Part shown: positions 28,221 through 37,340 of the stretch, in pieces | Position numbering within the stretch: position 1 is the first letter of the stretch | How the letters are laid out: each line of letters begins with the position of its first letter | Assembly: GCF_003591035.1 (NCBI RefSeq) | Contig: NZ_QYUO01000003.1 | Location: forward strand, 1,302,001-1,366,000 | Direction: 5' to 3' | DNA length: 64,000 nt | Source: Noviherbaspirillum saxi | GTDB taxonomy: Bacteria > Pseudomonadota > Gammaproteobacteria > Burkholderiales > Burkholderiaceae_D | Position numbers and translations under genes: made by a program | Notes under the pieces: generated by a model | What the model was told of the DNA's origin: nothing | What the model saw: only the letters and a program-made list of their open reading frames with translations | Database searches by the model: none

Positions 28221-28252
28221 AAAAAAAGCCGCCTCTATAAGGGAAGCGGCGT
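28221..28252 (-). terminator. Rho-independent terminator, minus strand
   Basis: Read on the minus strand, GCCGC pairs with GCGGC across a short loop that can extend the stem, and seven T residues follow. It lies 35 bp after the stop of the small minus-strand gene at 28287-28553. Confidence 0.8.
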
Positions 28253-28286
28253 TTGGTCCAGCAGAAATTAATTTTGTGCAGACCGC

Positions 28287-28553
28287 TTAATCATGCTGCG
28301 AAGCGATCGCCCGTAGTTCTGCAAGGACTGCCGGACGAACGGAATCAGTGCTGCCCGATAGACGATACAACTTCATCAGATTGACGCCGCTGGCACTTGC
28401 CGATACAGCAGCGGTCTTCGGGGCGGCGGCTACGATTCGGGGCTGTGCGCCCAGTAACGCGGCGATCAGTCGACGAGCAGCACGACCCAGGTTGTCGGCA
28501 TAGTTACCGGCAACGCCGGAGGCGGGGTAAGTGGCAACAGTCGCTGTAGTCAT
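28287..28553 (-). CDS. Small Ala-rich protein of unknown function
   Basis: The start is taken at 28553 (MTTATVATYPASGVAGNYAD), preceded by AAGGAG at 8 nt; the longer frame lacks such support. The 88-residue product is Ala-rich and probably partly helical, with no signal peptide. It has its own terminator and an upstream TTACAT-N12-ATGTAA inverted repeat (28568-28591) that may be an operator, so it looks like a stand-alone expressed gene. I recognise no family. Confidence 0.65.
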   Translation of the reverse strand: MTTATVATYPASGVAGNYADNLGRAARRLIAALLGAQPRIVAAAPKTAAVSASASGVNLMKLYRLSGSTDSVRPAVLAELRAIASQHD

Positions 28554-28758
28554 TATGAGCTCCTTCATTACATGTGTAGACTTCGATGTAATCAGTATGG
28601 AGCAATCCAGAAATAATCCCACTTTCCGTTCATGATGTGGCGCTATTCACTTTCGTGATACCTCAGGTTCTTTATCAAAACTTCACTTTGCCTGGAGAAC
28701 CGGCAAGCTTGGCAACAGCGTTGTCATGAGCGATTGGCCTGGCGTATGGCCATCCTTA

Positions 28759-30834
28759 CTATTGCAAGCTAAGCTTGATTACGCTATTCCCACTAGTAAC
28801 GGCCATGCTATTCGGACCGCTCAATGCCAAGCCAACAGGAAAATCAAGATTTCCTGGCAAAGCGCCCAAAGCGACCCCGCCAACGTTCGGGGTACCGGCA
28901 ATGGTTGTGACATCGCCTGCGGGGGTAAGCCTGCGAATGGTGTGATTCCCGGTATCGGCGACGTAGATGGTTCCTGCCGCATCCACCGCGATGCCTACTG
29001 GAGTGTTGAACTGCGCTTGTCGCCCATTGCCATCCAGGCTGCCGGCGGTTTCGACACTCCCGGCAACCGTACTGACCACGCCTGCCGGGCTGACCTTACG
29101 AATCGTGTGATTTCCTGAGTCTGCGACATACAGGGTGCCGCCAGGATCGGATGCGATGCCAAGCGGTGTGTTAAATCGCGCGGCGGGGCCGGTTCCATCG
29201 GCACCGCTGCTAAAGCTGCCCGGCACCCCCGCGAGAGTGGAGACTACGCCTGTGGATGTGACTTTACGGATCGTATGATTGCCCGTGTCCGCTACATAGA
29301 CAGTGCCCGCCGAATCCACAGCAATGCCGGCCGGGGTATTAAAACGCGCATCCAACCCGGTTCCGTCGGCATTGCCTGCCTGTCCGGCAACTCCCGCCAT
29401 GGTCGTAACCACACCTGTGCCGGTGATCTTGCGGATAACGTGATTGCCGGTGTCGGCCACATATACATTGCCAATTGTATCGACTGCGATACCGTACGGC
29501 AGATTGAATTGACTCGCAACGCCGCTACCATCGGCGGCACCCGGACTGCCCGCCGTTCCTGCAAAAGTGGCCACTGTGCCCGCGGGACTAATCTTACGAA
29601 TAGAATGGTTTCCGGTGTCGGACACGTAAAGGGTTCCTGACGCCTCAGCAGCGATGCCGAATGGAATAGTAAACCGGGCCGCAGCGCCAGTTCCGTCCAT
29701 GCTTCCCCCGCCTGGCAAAGGACCTGCGTAGGTCGTGACTGCACCCGCAAGCGAGATTCCCCGAACGGTATGGTTGCCGGTATCGGCAATATACAAACCG
29801 CCGGATGGATTGACCGCAATCCCGTATGGCGCGTTAAATCTCGCTTCTGCAGTCCCGTCTTCATTACCGAAACTGCCCGCGATCCCAGCGAAAGTTGTCA
29901 CCGTACCGTCAGCACTGATGCGACGTACCGTGAAATTTCCCGTATCGGCCACCCAAAGGTTTCCAGTGTTATCGGCGGCAATTCCGAAAGGCGTGTTGAA
30001 TCCGGCAATAGTTCCAATTCCATCGTTGGCAGCGGGAATGCCGGTCATTCCCGCCAAGGTAGTCACTACGCCTGCCCCATCGATCCTGCGCACTGTATTG
30101 TTTCCGGCATCTGCCACATACACGTTAGCTGCCGTATCCACAGCAATGCCCACCGGTGTATTGAAACGAGCCGCTTGTCCTGTCCCATCGTCACTTCCGC
30201 TGATGTGGGGCATACCGGCGAGAGTAGTGACAACGCCTGTCGATGATATTCTCCGAATCGTATGATTGAACGCATCCGCGACATACAGGTTGTTGGCTGC
30301 ATCTACGGCTATGCCAGTTGGAGCATTGAACTGCGCAGCGGTGCCAACTCCATCGACGCTACCGCCGACCTGCATCGTACCTGCGACGGTGGTGGTGACA
30401 CCGGACGGCGAGATCCTTCGAATGATGTGGTTACCAGTATCTGCAACGTATACATTTCCTGCGGCATCGACGGCGATTCCGACAGGCGTATTGAAGCGCG
30501 CCATGTTTTGTGGGCCGTCGGCGCCGCCAACAATTCCCATGGTGCCGGCGAACGTGCTCACGCCGCCGCCTCGATCGATCTTACGGATCGCGTGGTTGCC
30601 CGTGTCGGCCACATAAACATTTCCCGCAGCATCGGCTGCGATCCCGGCCGGCACTCTGAATCGTGTTGCTGTTCCGACGGCATCGACCGCACCTGGCCCA
30701 CTGGTATTGCCGGCAATCAGGGCCAGACCAGCTTGACCAAAGGCAGGAATAGCTATCAGGAAGGTAAGGAAGAATATCAGCAGCCTGGACCATATCGATT
30801 CCTGCCGCCGAAAGATTAACCCTAGCCGCAACAT
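28759..30834 (-). CDS. Secreted NHL-repeat beta-propeller protein
   Basis: The 691-residue protein has a signal peptide (LLIFFLTFLIAIPAFGQA) followed by eleven clear NHL units and one degenerate unit of about 56 residues. Each carries a pattern like GIAVDAAGNVYVADTGNHTI followed by RKI. Twelve units suit two six-bladed propellers. Such proteins bind ligands or act as lyases/lactonases, but no catalytic metal site is evident. The gene is itself a tandem DNA repeat and may vary in unit number. GGAGCGACT precedes the ATG. Confidence 0.9.
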   Translation of the reverse strand: MLRLGLIFRRQESIWSRLLIFFLTFLIAIPAFGQAGLALIAGNTSGPGAVDAVGTATRFRVPAGIAADAAGNVYVADTGNHAIRKIDRGGGVSTFAGTMGIVGGADGPQNMARFNTPVGIAVDAAGNVYVADTGNHIIRRISPSGVTTTVAGTMQVGGSVDGVGTAAQFNAPTGIAVDAANNLYVADAFNHTIRRISSTGVVTTLAGMPHISGSDDGTGQAARFNTPVGIAVDTAANVYVADAGNNTVRRIDGAGVVTTLAGMTGIPAANDGIGTIAGFNTPFGIAADNTGNLWVADTGNFTVRRISADGTVTTFAGIAGSFGNEDGTAEARFNAPYGIAVNPSGGLYIADTGNHTVRGISLAGAVTTYAGPLPGGGSMDGTGAAARFTIPFGIAAEASGTLYVSDTGNHSIRKISPAGTVATFAGTAGSPGAADGSGVASQFNLPYGIAVDTIGNVYVADTGNHVIRKITGTGVVTTMAGVAGQAGNADGTGLDARFNTPAGIAVDSAGTVYVADTGNHTIRKVTSTGVVSTLAGVPGSFSSGADGTGPAARFNTPLGIASDPGGTLYVADSGNHTIRKVSPAGVVSTVAGSVETAGSLDGNGRQAQFNTPVGIAVDAAGTIYVADTGNHTIRRLTPAGDVTTIAGTPNVGGVALGALPGNLDFPVGLALSGPNSMAVTSGNSVIKLSLQ

Positions 30835-30874
30835 AGTCGCTCCGATCGTCGAAGTGGAAGAGTGAGCAGCAATG

Positions 30875-31306
30875 TCACCTGAAGTTGCCGAACCAGGGGC
30901 CGCAGGCGATTACATACGGTGTGTAGCGTATGGGGGTTCGCACTCTTGCTAAAAACGTTTCATAGCGAATTCCCTGTTGCAAGCGCACTTGAACCTCTCC
31001 AGGGAAAACGTCGAACGGTATGAAATATTGCCCGCGATATCCGTCGTTTATCCACACGTGGGCGGTACGTCGATAGTTAACACTATCAGCCAGAAGGGCA
31101 ACTGTCGTGCCGTTGGCATGTTGCATTACAAATGGCGTAATGCCCGGAATGTAGCTTGTACTTTGGCAGCCTTGTGAGTGAGAAGGTGTTGTGTACGCCG
31201 CACATACAATGAGAGCGATGACAAATTTCGAACGACGAATGCACGTAAGAGTTGTTGCACGCTCGACGCGGAAGAAGCAGGCATCATCTTGACGGGATGC
31301 AGACAT
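30875..31306 (-). CDS. Secreted protein of unknown function
   Basis: The 143-residue protein starts after GAGGAG. It has an unusually long N-terminal hydrophilic part before the hydrophobic stretch (FVIALIVCAAYTTPSHSQG), which looks like a signal sequence cut after SHSQ. The mature part has two cysteines (GCQS and ACGP) and is Tyr/Arg-rich with likely beta structure. No family is recognised. It lies 40 bp upstream of the NHL-repeat gene on the same strand, so the two may be co-expressed. Confidence 0.65.
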   Translation of the reverse strand: MSASRQDDACFFRVERATTLTCIRRSKFVIALIVCAAYTTPSHSQGCQSTSYIPGITPFVMQHANGTTVALLADSVNYRRTAHVWINDGYRGQYFIPFDVFPGEVQVRLQQGIRYETFLARVRTPIRYTPYVIACGPWFGNFR

Positions 31307-31615
31307 GGCAATCTCCTCAGTTCTTAATGGCTTGGCCCACTAAGGCGAAAAGCCTTTATTGCCATGCCAGGACGCGAGTCACATATTCCGTTAGATCCCG
31401 GATACGATAAACGCATGAGGTAACAAGAACTATAGCCACTCAAAGGAGAATTTCGACTACTCTTTTTATTTGGTGACGTACACCTTGATATTAATCAGCG
31501 CTCCCTTCCGGACAGTATGTTTAATGTGCGAGGCTTTAAATTCGTTCTGCAAAGACGCTCGCGGTCATTTCCGAAAAGTGCGGAATCAGCATTGGTGCCC
31601 TCTTTGACAATCATG

Positions 31616-31648
31616 ATGGGGATGCAACGCGGCGCGATGCATCCCCAT
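31616..31648. terminator. Hairpin after the second TctC gene
   Basis: ATGGGGATGCA (31616-31626) pairs perfectly with TGCATCCCCAT (31638-31648). It lies 51 bp downstream of the minus-strand TctC stop and lacks a T-run. It is probably a transcript end structure. The rest of the 392-bp gap (31307-31698) shows no gene. Confidence 0.45.
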
Positions 31649-31698
31649 ACTCGCATGCAAATACCTGCAAGCCATATAAAGAAGATTATTCCTGAACG

Positions 31699-32694
31699 TC
31701 AGTCAGGCTGGATACTTGCGGCTTTGATTACTTTGGTCCATTTCGCAGTCTCCTGCCGTACAAATGTACCGAATTCCGGCGCGCTGCCAGGGGTTATCGT
31801 CGCGCCCAACTCACTCATTCGCTTTTCCACAGCGGCATCTGCAAGGGCCTGACGCAATGCTCCGTTAAGCTTGGCAACAATGTCAGGTGAAGTTCCCTTT
31901 GGTGCGACCAATCCCCACCATACTGTAGCGGAGCTGCCAGGCAGTCCCAGCGAGTTCACCGTCGGGACTGAAGGCAACAATGGCGTGGGTCGTGTATCCA
32001 TGACCGCAAGTGCACGCAGTTTTCCACTCTGGATATGTGATATCACTTCCAGCGGATTAATCGACATGAAGGAAATGCGATCACCCAGAAGATCGGTAAT
32101 TGCCGGGGCGCCACCTTTGTAGGGAACATGCAATGCATCGAAACCGGCCTCTTCTTTCAACAGTTCACTCGCCAGATGACCGGAGCTGCCATTGCCGGCA
32201 GATCCATATGTCAGCTTGTCTGGATTGGTCTTGCCAAACGCAACGAGATCGCGCAATGTTTTAAACGGTGAAGCCTGAGGCACGACAACAACTAAGGGAG
32301 CATATCCGATGCCACCGACCGGAATGAGATCCTTCTCCGGATCGAAACTCATATTTTTGTAAAGGGCGCCGTTGCTTGCCAAGGTATTAGAAGCGGTCAA
32401 AAAGGTATAACCATCCGGCTCGGACTTTGCTGCAGCGCCCATCCCGATATTGGTTCCCGCGCCCGGACGATTGTCCACGATCACGACCTGTTTAAGAAGC
32501 TCGCCCATCTTTTGACCCACGAGGCGAGTCACGATATCAACCCCGCCGCCGGGAGCATAGGGAACGATGATGCGAACCGGTTTATTGGGATACGCGTCTT
32601 GCGCTTGTGCTGCCGATGCCGCAGATGCTGCAAGCAATACGGCAACGCTAATGTTTTTGCAAAATGCGGATAGCGACCAAACGGCGTTTGCCAT
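31699..32694 (-). CDS. Bug/TctC-family periplasmic solute receptor
   Basis: The 331-residue protein has a signal peptide ending AAQAQ, then the Bug-family start YPNKPVRIIVPYAPGGGVDI and the conserved VDNRPGAGTNIGMGAAAKSEPDGYTFL. These receptors bind carboxylates in the periplasm; many are orphans without TctAB membrane partners, as here. It lies downstream of a porin and another TctC gene on the same strand, beside the pyrone-dicarboxylate genes, so an aromatic-derived di- or tricarboxylate is a likely ligand. Confidence 0.9.
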   Translation of the reverse strand: MANAVWSLSAFCKNISVAVLLAASAASAAQAQDAYPNKPVRIIVPYAPGGGVDIVTRLVGQKMGELLKQVVIVDNRPGAGTNIGMGAAAKSEPDGYTFLTASNTLASNGALYKNMSFDPEKDLIPVGGIGYAPLVVVVPQASPFKTLRDLVAFGKTNPDKLTYGSAGNGSSGHLASELLKEEAGFDALHVPYKGGAPAITDLLGDRISFMSINPLEVISHIQSGKLRALAVMDTRPTPLLPSVPTVNSLGLPGSSATVWWGLVAPKGTSPDIVAKLNGALRQALADAAVEKRMSELGATITPGSAPEFGTFVRQETAKWTKVIKAASIQPD

Positions 32695-32903
32695 GGCTGT
32701 CTCCTATAAGATTCGAAGTGGAAGGTAGGGAATGAATGCGTCAGCGATACTATGGAATATCGGTTGGCGATCTGAAAAGCCGCCATACCAGGAAGGTACG
32801 TGGCCCCATTTTTGTTGCCTTGCTTTGTCGATCGCGATGGCAGCGGCATGATCGATTGGGGCGCAGTAAGGGCGCAATAGGTTCGCATTGCGCCCCGCTT
32901 CGA

Positions 32904-33935
32904 TTAAAACGTATGCCGTACGCCCATACCAATTGTGCCGGTCGAACCAAAGCCGGTCTGCCGGTCACGAGAATAGACGGCATAGACATCCGTACGTTTG
33001 GACAAGAAATAGTCGTAACCGACCGATCCGGTATGGCGCTCATTATCCGGAACGCCGGCGCGAGTACGCTTGGTATGTGCCCACTCAGCCAGCAGAGCAC
33101 CGCTTTTGCTTACGGGTATGCGTACTCCGACGTCGTAGGTGCGCGTATCGTTGGTGGTCCCGCTGGCGTCGGTCTTGACAACGGACCCATACAGCTTGAC
33201 GACTTTAAAGTCATACGTCGCGCCCAACAGGTACGCGTCTTGTTGGGTAAGCGGTGCAGTCACCGGAGTACGGAATCGCTGTGCAGAGAAAGCCGCACCG
33301 AAGTTGCCGTTCACATAATTGGCATGCAGGCCGATATTTGCAGTTCCCGGACCTCCGGCAACCTCGCCCAGGCCGTACATCACGCTACCGCCGAGACCGG
33401 CTATACGAGGCATCGTGTACTGGATCGTATTGTTCCAGACCGTATCGCCCACCAAGGCGCCGTTGTAGGTCCCGATGAACGACTGCAACACTAAAGGGGA
33501 AAACACGACCGAGACGCCGAATGGGCTCAACGTACCCATGTTGACGTAGGTCGGGTTGGTCTGGCGGCCAAACGTCAGTTTACCGAATCCGCCTTCAAAT
33601 CCGACATAGGCATTTCGAGAAAACAAGGGGTCCGTCGCGTTTCGTCCCATGCCACCGGTATCGGTCTGGAAGAAGCTCTCCAGTGCGAAGATCGCCTTGT
33701 ATCCGCTGCCCAGGGCTTCGGTACCTCGTACTCCCCAGTACGAGGTAGTAAGCCCGCCATGGCCAAGTTGCGTCACGGCTGCCGGTCCGCCGCTGCGCTC
33801 CGATTTCGCGACGTAGGCACCGACGAGCCCGTATAGTTGAACCTGCGTTGTCTCCTGTCCGAAAGCAGTCAGCGCTGCGCCCGCAGCGATGAAGCCGACT
33901 CCCAGCTTCATCATTTTATTGTGTCTCTTTTTCAT
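32904..33935 (-). CDS. Gram-negative trimeric porin
   Basis: The 343-residue protein has a signal peptide (GVGFIAAGAALTAFGQ), then the porin start VQLYGLVGAYVAKSE. It shows the betaproteobacterial porin pattern SYWGVRGTEALGSGYKAIFALESFF with FSRNAYVGFEGGFGKLTFGRQ, and ends in GMGVRHTF with the C-terminal Phe needed for outer-membrane assembly. It lies between two TctC receptor genes, so it probably admits the same substrate. An internal ATG pair at 33914 is an alternative start. Confidence 0.93.
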   Translation of the reverse strand: MKKRHNKMMKLGVGFIAAGAALTAFGQETTQVQLYGLVGAYVAKSERSGGPAAVTQLGHGGLTTSYWGVRGTEALGSGYKAIFALESFFQTDTGGMGRNATDPLFSRNAYVGFEGGFGKLTFGRQTNPTYVNMGTLSPFGVSVVFSPLVLQSFIGTYNGALVGDTVWNNTIQYTMPRIAGLGGSVMYGLGEVAGGPGTANIGLHANYVNGNFGAAFSAQRFRTPVTAPLTQQDAYLLGATYDFKVVKLYGSVVKTDASGTTNDTRTYDVGVRIPVSKSGALLAEWAHTKRTRAGVPDNERHTGSVGYDYFLSKRTDVYAVYSRDRQTGFGSTGTIGMGVRHTF

Positions 33936-33990
33936 TGTTATGGATTTCGAATTAAAGGGTGAAATAAGTCACTTGGCCAGGCGATCGCGC

Positions 33991-34968
33991 TTACTGCTTT
34001 TCGATTTTTGCTTTTTCGATCACGACGCCCCACTTGGCAATATCGGAAGCAAGCAGGTTCTTGGTCGAATCCGGTGTGCCGCCCTGCGCGACTACGCCGA
34101 GTTCCAGCAGGCGTCTCTTGACGTCCGGGTCCGCTACTGCGAGATTGATTTCCTTGTTCAGACGATCGATGATGACTTTGGGCGTCTTGGCGGGCGCGGC
34201 AAGTCCGTTCCATGAGGTCGCCTGGTAGTTCGGCAAACCGCTTTCCGCGACGGTCGGAACGTTAGGCAGGCCGGCAAAGCGCTTCGTGGACGTCACCCCG
34301 ATCACGTTCAGGTTACCCGCCTTGATTTGGGGAAGCGTCGGACCGAGGATTTCGACGGCCACATCGATTTCACCCGTCGTGACCGCGGTGATGACTTCCG
34401 GCGTTCCCTTGTACGGCGCGATCAAAGCGTCGATACCTGCCATTGATACAAACATTTCGGCGGCCAGGTTCTGCGTGCTGCCGCGATTGATCGTTCCGAT
34501 ATTGAGCTTGCCTGGATTGCTCTTGGCGTAGCTGATCAAATCCGCCGCCGTTTTGATCGGCAGCTTTTTGTTAACGATCATCGCCAGATCGAAATATCCC
34601 AGCGTGGATATCGGCGCAAAGTCTTTCAGCGTATCGTAGGGCAACCTCTTGAACAAACCCGCACTGATAGCTGTGCCGTTACTGATCAGCAGCAGCGTAT
34701 AACCGTCGGGATTCGCCTTGGCGACGGTATCGGCCGCAACGATGCCGCCCGCGCCGGGCCGGTTTTCCACGATGATGGGCTGCTTCATCGAATCGGACAT
34801 TTTCTGTGCGACCACACGCACGGTGAGGTCGGCGATGCCGCCTGCACCGAAGGGCACAACAATTTTCACCAGCTTGCCGGGATACTCCTGGGCCAAAGCC
34901 GATGTGGAGAGTACGAGCGCCAGAGCGGCAACGCAGCACTTACTATTCTTGAATATTTGTCGGATCAT
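33991..34968 (-). CDS. Bug/TctC-family periplasmic solute receptor
   Basis: The start is taken at 34968 (MIRQIFKNSKCCVAALALVL), giving a 325-residue protein with a normal signal peptide. The mature part begins QEYPGKLVKIVVPFGAGGIADL and contains VENRPGAGGIVAADTVAKANPDGYTLL. It is the first gene after the palindromic operator at 35127-35153 and is followed by the porin gene. It likely captures the carboxylate degraded by the plus-strand enzymes. Confidence 0.9.
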   Translation of the reverse strand: MIRQIFKNSKCCVAALALVLSTSALAQEYPGKLVKIVVPFGAGGIADLTVRVVAQKMSDSMKQPIIVENRPGAGGIVAADTVAKANPDGYTLLLISNGTAISAGLFKRLPYDTLKDFAPISTLGYFDLAMIVNKKLPIKTAADLISYAKSNPGKLNIGTINRGSTQNLAAEMFVSMAGIDALIAPYKGTPEVITAVTTGEIDVAVEILGPTLPQIKAGNLNVIGVTSTKRFAGLPNVPTVAESGLPNYQATSWNGLAAPAKTPKVIIDRLNKEINLAVADPDVKRRLLELGVVAQGGTPDSTKNLLASDIAKWGVVIEKAKIEKQ

Positions 34969-35126
34969 GAAAGCACCTTGGTAAGGGAATAGATTGCCGT
35001 GCTTCTGGCAGCCCATATCGTGAATGGAAGTGGTCTATGGAAGCTGCTCTAGATAGCACTGCCTTGCTTCACTGTGCGGCGATTATCAGCCAGCCCTTAT
35101 TCATAAACAATGCGATATATGCGCTA

Positions 35127-35153
35127 GCTGCTATAACAGATTGTTATAGCAGC
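35127..35153. promoter_or_regulatory. LysR-type palindromic operator before tctC
   Basis: GCTGCTATAACA and TGTTATAGCAGC form perfect 12-bp arms around GAT. The centre fits the LysR T-N11-A rule. It lies about 160 bp before the TctC start and just beyond the 3' end of the lysR gene. A close copy lies between lysR and the catabolic genes (36171-36193). Confidence 0.75.
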
Positions 35154-35232
35154 GGCTTCGGACGGCATTGGCTACATTGGCTAACGAGGGGGAATCCGTC
35201 GCGGAACGTACGGTTCCAAACGCGCTCTTTCT

Positions 35233-36132
35233 TTACGTCTTGCGAAGGACCTCGTTGGCGACGCTCTCCAGCAATTGCATCATTGCCTGCTGCGTGCCTG
35301 TTGCAGGGCGATGGGAATTGATAGCAATAAAAAGCTTGGACCGCAGCCCCGGCTCGACGATGGGACGCGTCGCGTAACGCTCCGGATGTGCCGCCGTAGT
35401 GACTGCATTGCCCGACAGGATGGCCTTGCCCATGCCATCGGCGACAAGATCGAGAATCGCCCCAACGCCATCGACTTCCATCGCAATTTTCGGTTGCACG
35501 CCAATATTGATGAGCTCCGTTTCCACGTGCATGCGTATGGCATTCGGCCGGCTCGGAATAATCAATGAATGTTTGCCGATGTCCTTGAGCTTGACCGGTT
35601 TCCCGCTGTCCGCATCGCTGAGACGCTGCACTAACAGGAGTTCTTCCTCGACCAGCGGCAGCAGGTCGATGTCCGGGGACGGCGATGCGTTATAGAGAAG
35701 CGCAATATCGAGCCGGCCGGATAACAGCGACTCCAGCATGGTCTTCGACAAACCTTCACTAATTGACAACGTGGCCTCAGGCATTAAGCGCTTGAATTCT
35801 CGCGTGATCGGCACCGTCAGTATCTTGGACAAGGTCGGCGGAAGGCCGATCGCGACACGTCCCGCCAACGAGCCCTGCACCAGCGACAATTCTTCGCGCA
35901 GGCGGTCCATCTGGTGCAGTACGCCGCGACTGTGCTCCAACAAGACCTTCCCTGCCTCGGTCAGTGTGATGCCCCGTCCATTGCGCACCAGAAGCGTCTG
36001 CCTTACCTCAACCTCCAACAGGCGCACTTGACGACTCAAGGCAGGCTGAGCGATATCCAGAGCTATTGAAGCGCGCGTGAAACTGCCTAGTTCGGCCACG
36101 CGAACGAAATAGGAAAGTTGTTTGAAGTCCAT
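35233..36132 (-). CDS. LysR-family transcriptional regulator
   Basis: The start is set at 36132 (MDFKQLSYFVRVAELGSFTR), the normal LysR beginning; the frame opens eight codons earlier. The 299-residue protein has the winged HTH (residues 1-60, IALDIAQPALSRQVRLLEVE) and a LysR substrate domain with the GRLDIALLYN segment. It is divergent from the ligU/ligJ/ligK/ligI-like genes, and matching operator sequences lie upstream of both the catabolic and the uptake genes. It probably regulates both in response to a pathway intermediate. Confidence 0.92.
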   Translation of the reverse strand: MDFKQLSYFVRVAELGSFTRASIALDIAQPALSRQVRLLEVEVRQTLLVRNGRGITLTEAGKVLLEHSRGVLHQMDRLREELSLVQGSLAGRVAIGLPPTLSKILTVPITREFKRLMPEATLSISEGLSKTMLESLLSGRLDIALLYNASPSPDIDLLPLVEEELLLVQRLSDADSGKPVKLKDIGKHSLIIPSRPNAIRMHVETELINIGVQPKIAMEVDGVGAILDLVADGMGKAILSGNAVTTAAHPERYATRPIVEPGLRSKLFIAINSHRPATGTQQAMMQLLESVANEVLRKT

Positions 36133-36170
36133 CTTCGTAGAAAGCCGGAATTGCAATAGATCGGCCCATG

Positions 36171-36193
36171 ATATAACAAATTGCGATAGCTGC
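36171..36193. promoter_or_regulatory. Second copy of the LysR-type operator
   Basis: ATATAACAAATTGCGATAGC and the following TGC match the palindrome at 35131-35153 at 19 of 23 positions (shared TATAACA, ATTG, ATAGC). It sits in the 104-bp divergent gap, 39 bp from the lysR start and about 44 bp before the first catabolic gene. Confidence 0.65.
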
Positions 36194-36236
36194 TAGAACG
36201 CTGCAGGCCTTACTCGGAAGCGGCAACCGGTCCAAA

Positions 36237-37340
36237 ATGCGGCCCATGCAAACATCTATCCGAACCCTTTTCATGCGAGGAGGCACCTCGCGCGGACCAT
36301 TCTTTCTGGAATCCGATCTCCCTGCCGACAAGGCAGCACGGGATCGCGTTCTGCTTGCCGTCATGGGATCGCCGGACCGACGTCAAATCGATGGCTTGGG
36401 TGGCGCCCATCCGCTGACCAGCAAGGTCGGTATCGTTCGGCGCAGTAAGGTGCCCGGCGTCGATATCGATTTTCTGTTTGCGCAATTGCAACCGGACAAT
36501 GACACGGTCGATACCACGCCCAATTGCGGGAATATGCTTGCGGCTGTCGTGCCATTCGCGCTGGAAACCGGGCTTGCGCAGGTACAAGGTGACACCACGA
36601 CCCTGCGCGTACTGACCCTCAATACCGATATGCAATGCGATATCACCGTGCAGACTCCACATGGCCATGTTGCCTATAGCGGCGATGCGCACATCGACGG
36701 TGTCCTCGGCTCGTCTGCGCCTATCACCATTAACTTCCTGGATACCGCCGGCTCGGTATGTTCGGAACTTCTGCCGACAGGCAATGTTGTAGATGTGATC
36801 GACGGTGTCGAGGTGACCTGCATCGATAATGGCATGCCGCTGGTGATCTTCCGTGCAGAATCTATTGGCCGCACCGGCTACGAAAGCGTCGCCGAGCTCA
36901 ATGCCGACGACGAGCTCAAGGCACGCGTCGAAAAGCTGCGCATTGCCAGCGGTTATGCGATGGGCTTGGGCGACGTAACAACAAAGAACTATCCCAAAAT
37001 GACGTTGATCGCCCCGCCGCGCGACGGTGGCAACCTGACTACCCGCAGTTTTATCCCGCATGTCTGCCACGACGCGATCGGCGTGCTCGCCGCCGTTACG
37101 GTAGCCACCGCCTGCGTGCTCAAGGGTTCGGTGGCCGACGGTATAGCCGTCGTGCCTGAAGGCCAAGTCAAACAGGTATCGGTCGAGCATCCCACCGGCG
37201 AATTTTCGGTCGAGCTCGAAGTCGACGCCGCTGATCCACAGAACGTAACGCGTGCCGCCCTGCTGCGCACCGCCCGTCTCATCATGCGCGGAGAAGTCAT
37301 GGTACCCACCTCGGTATGGAACAAAGGAGAAACAGCTTGA
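36237..37340 (+). CDS. ligU: PrpF-family isomerase, LigU/GalD type
   Basis: The 367-residue protein starts like PrpF/GalD proteins (IRTLFMRGGTSRGPFFLESDLP) and has GGAHPLTSKVGIV, the Cys-containing TTPNCGNMLAAV and late MTLIAPPRDGG. In the protocatechuate 4,5-cleavage route, LigU (PrpF family) moves the double bond of 4-oxalomesaconate to give the substrate of LigJ; GalD does the related tautomerisation in gallate breakdown. Context with ligJ-, ligK- and ligI-like genes favours this over methylaconitate isomerase. Its stop TGA overlaps the TTG start of the next gene. An ATG three codons on (36246) is an alternative start. Confidence 0.87.
   Translation: MRPMQTSIRTLFMRGGTSRGPFFLESDLPADKAARDRVLLAVMGSPDRRQIDGLGGAHPLTSKVGIVRRSKVPGVDIDFLFAQLQPDNDTVDTTPNCGNMLAAVVPFALETGLAQVQGDTTTLRVLTLNTDMQCDITVQTPHGHVAYSGDAHIDGVLGSSAPITINFLDTAGSVCSELLPTGNVVDVIDGVEVTCIDNGMPLVIFRAESIGRTGYESVAELNADDELKARVEKLRIASGYAMGLGDVTTKNYPKMTLIAPPRDGGNLTTRSFIPHVCHDAIGVLAAVTVATACVLKGSVADGIAVVPEGQVKQVSVEHPTGEFSVELEVDAADPQNVTRAALLRTARLIMRGEVMVPTSVWNKGETA

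Noticed and set aside
27871-28240. Overlapping small frames on both strands
   Set aside because: No ribosome sites and no protein-like pattern in either; left as an unassigned gap.
28900-30700. CRISPR-like or satellite repeat
   Set aside because: The periodicity of about 168 bp is fully explained by in-frame NHL repeats in a coding gene.
36210-37190. Minus-strand 326-codon open frame
   Set aside because: Antisense to the ligU-type gene, with no domain and no ribosome site.
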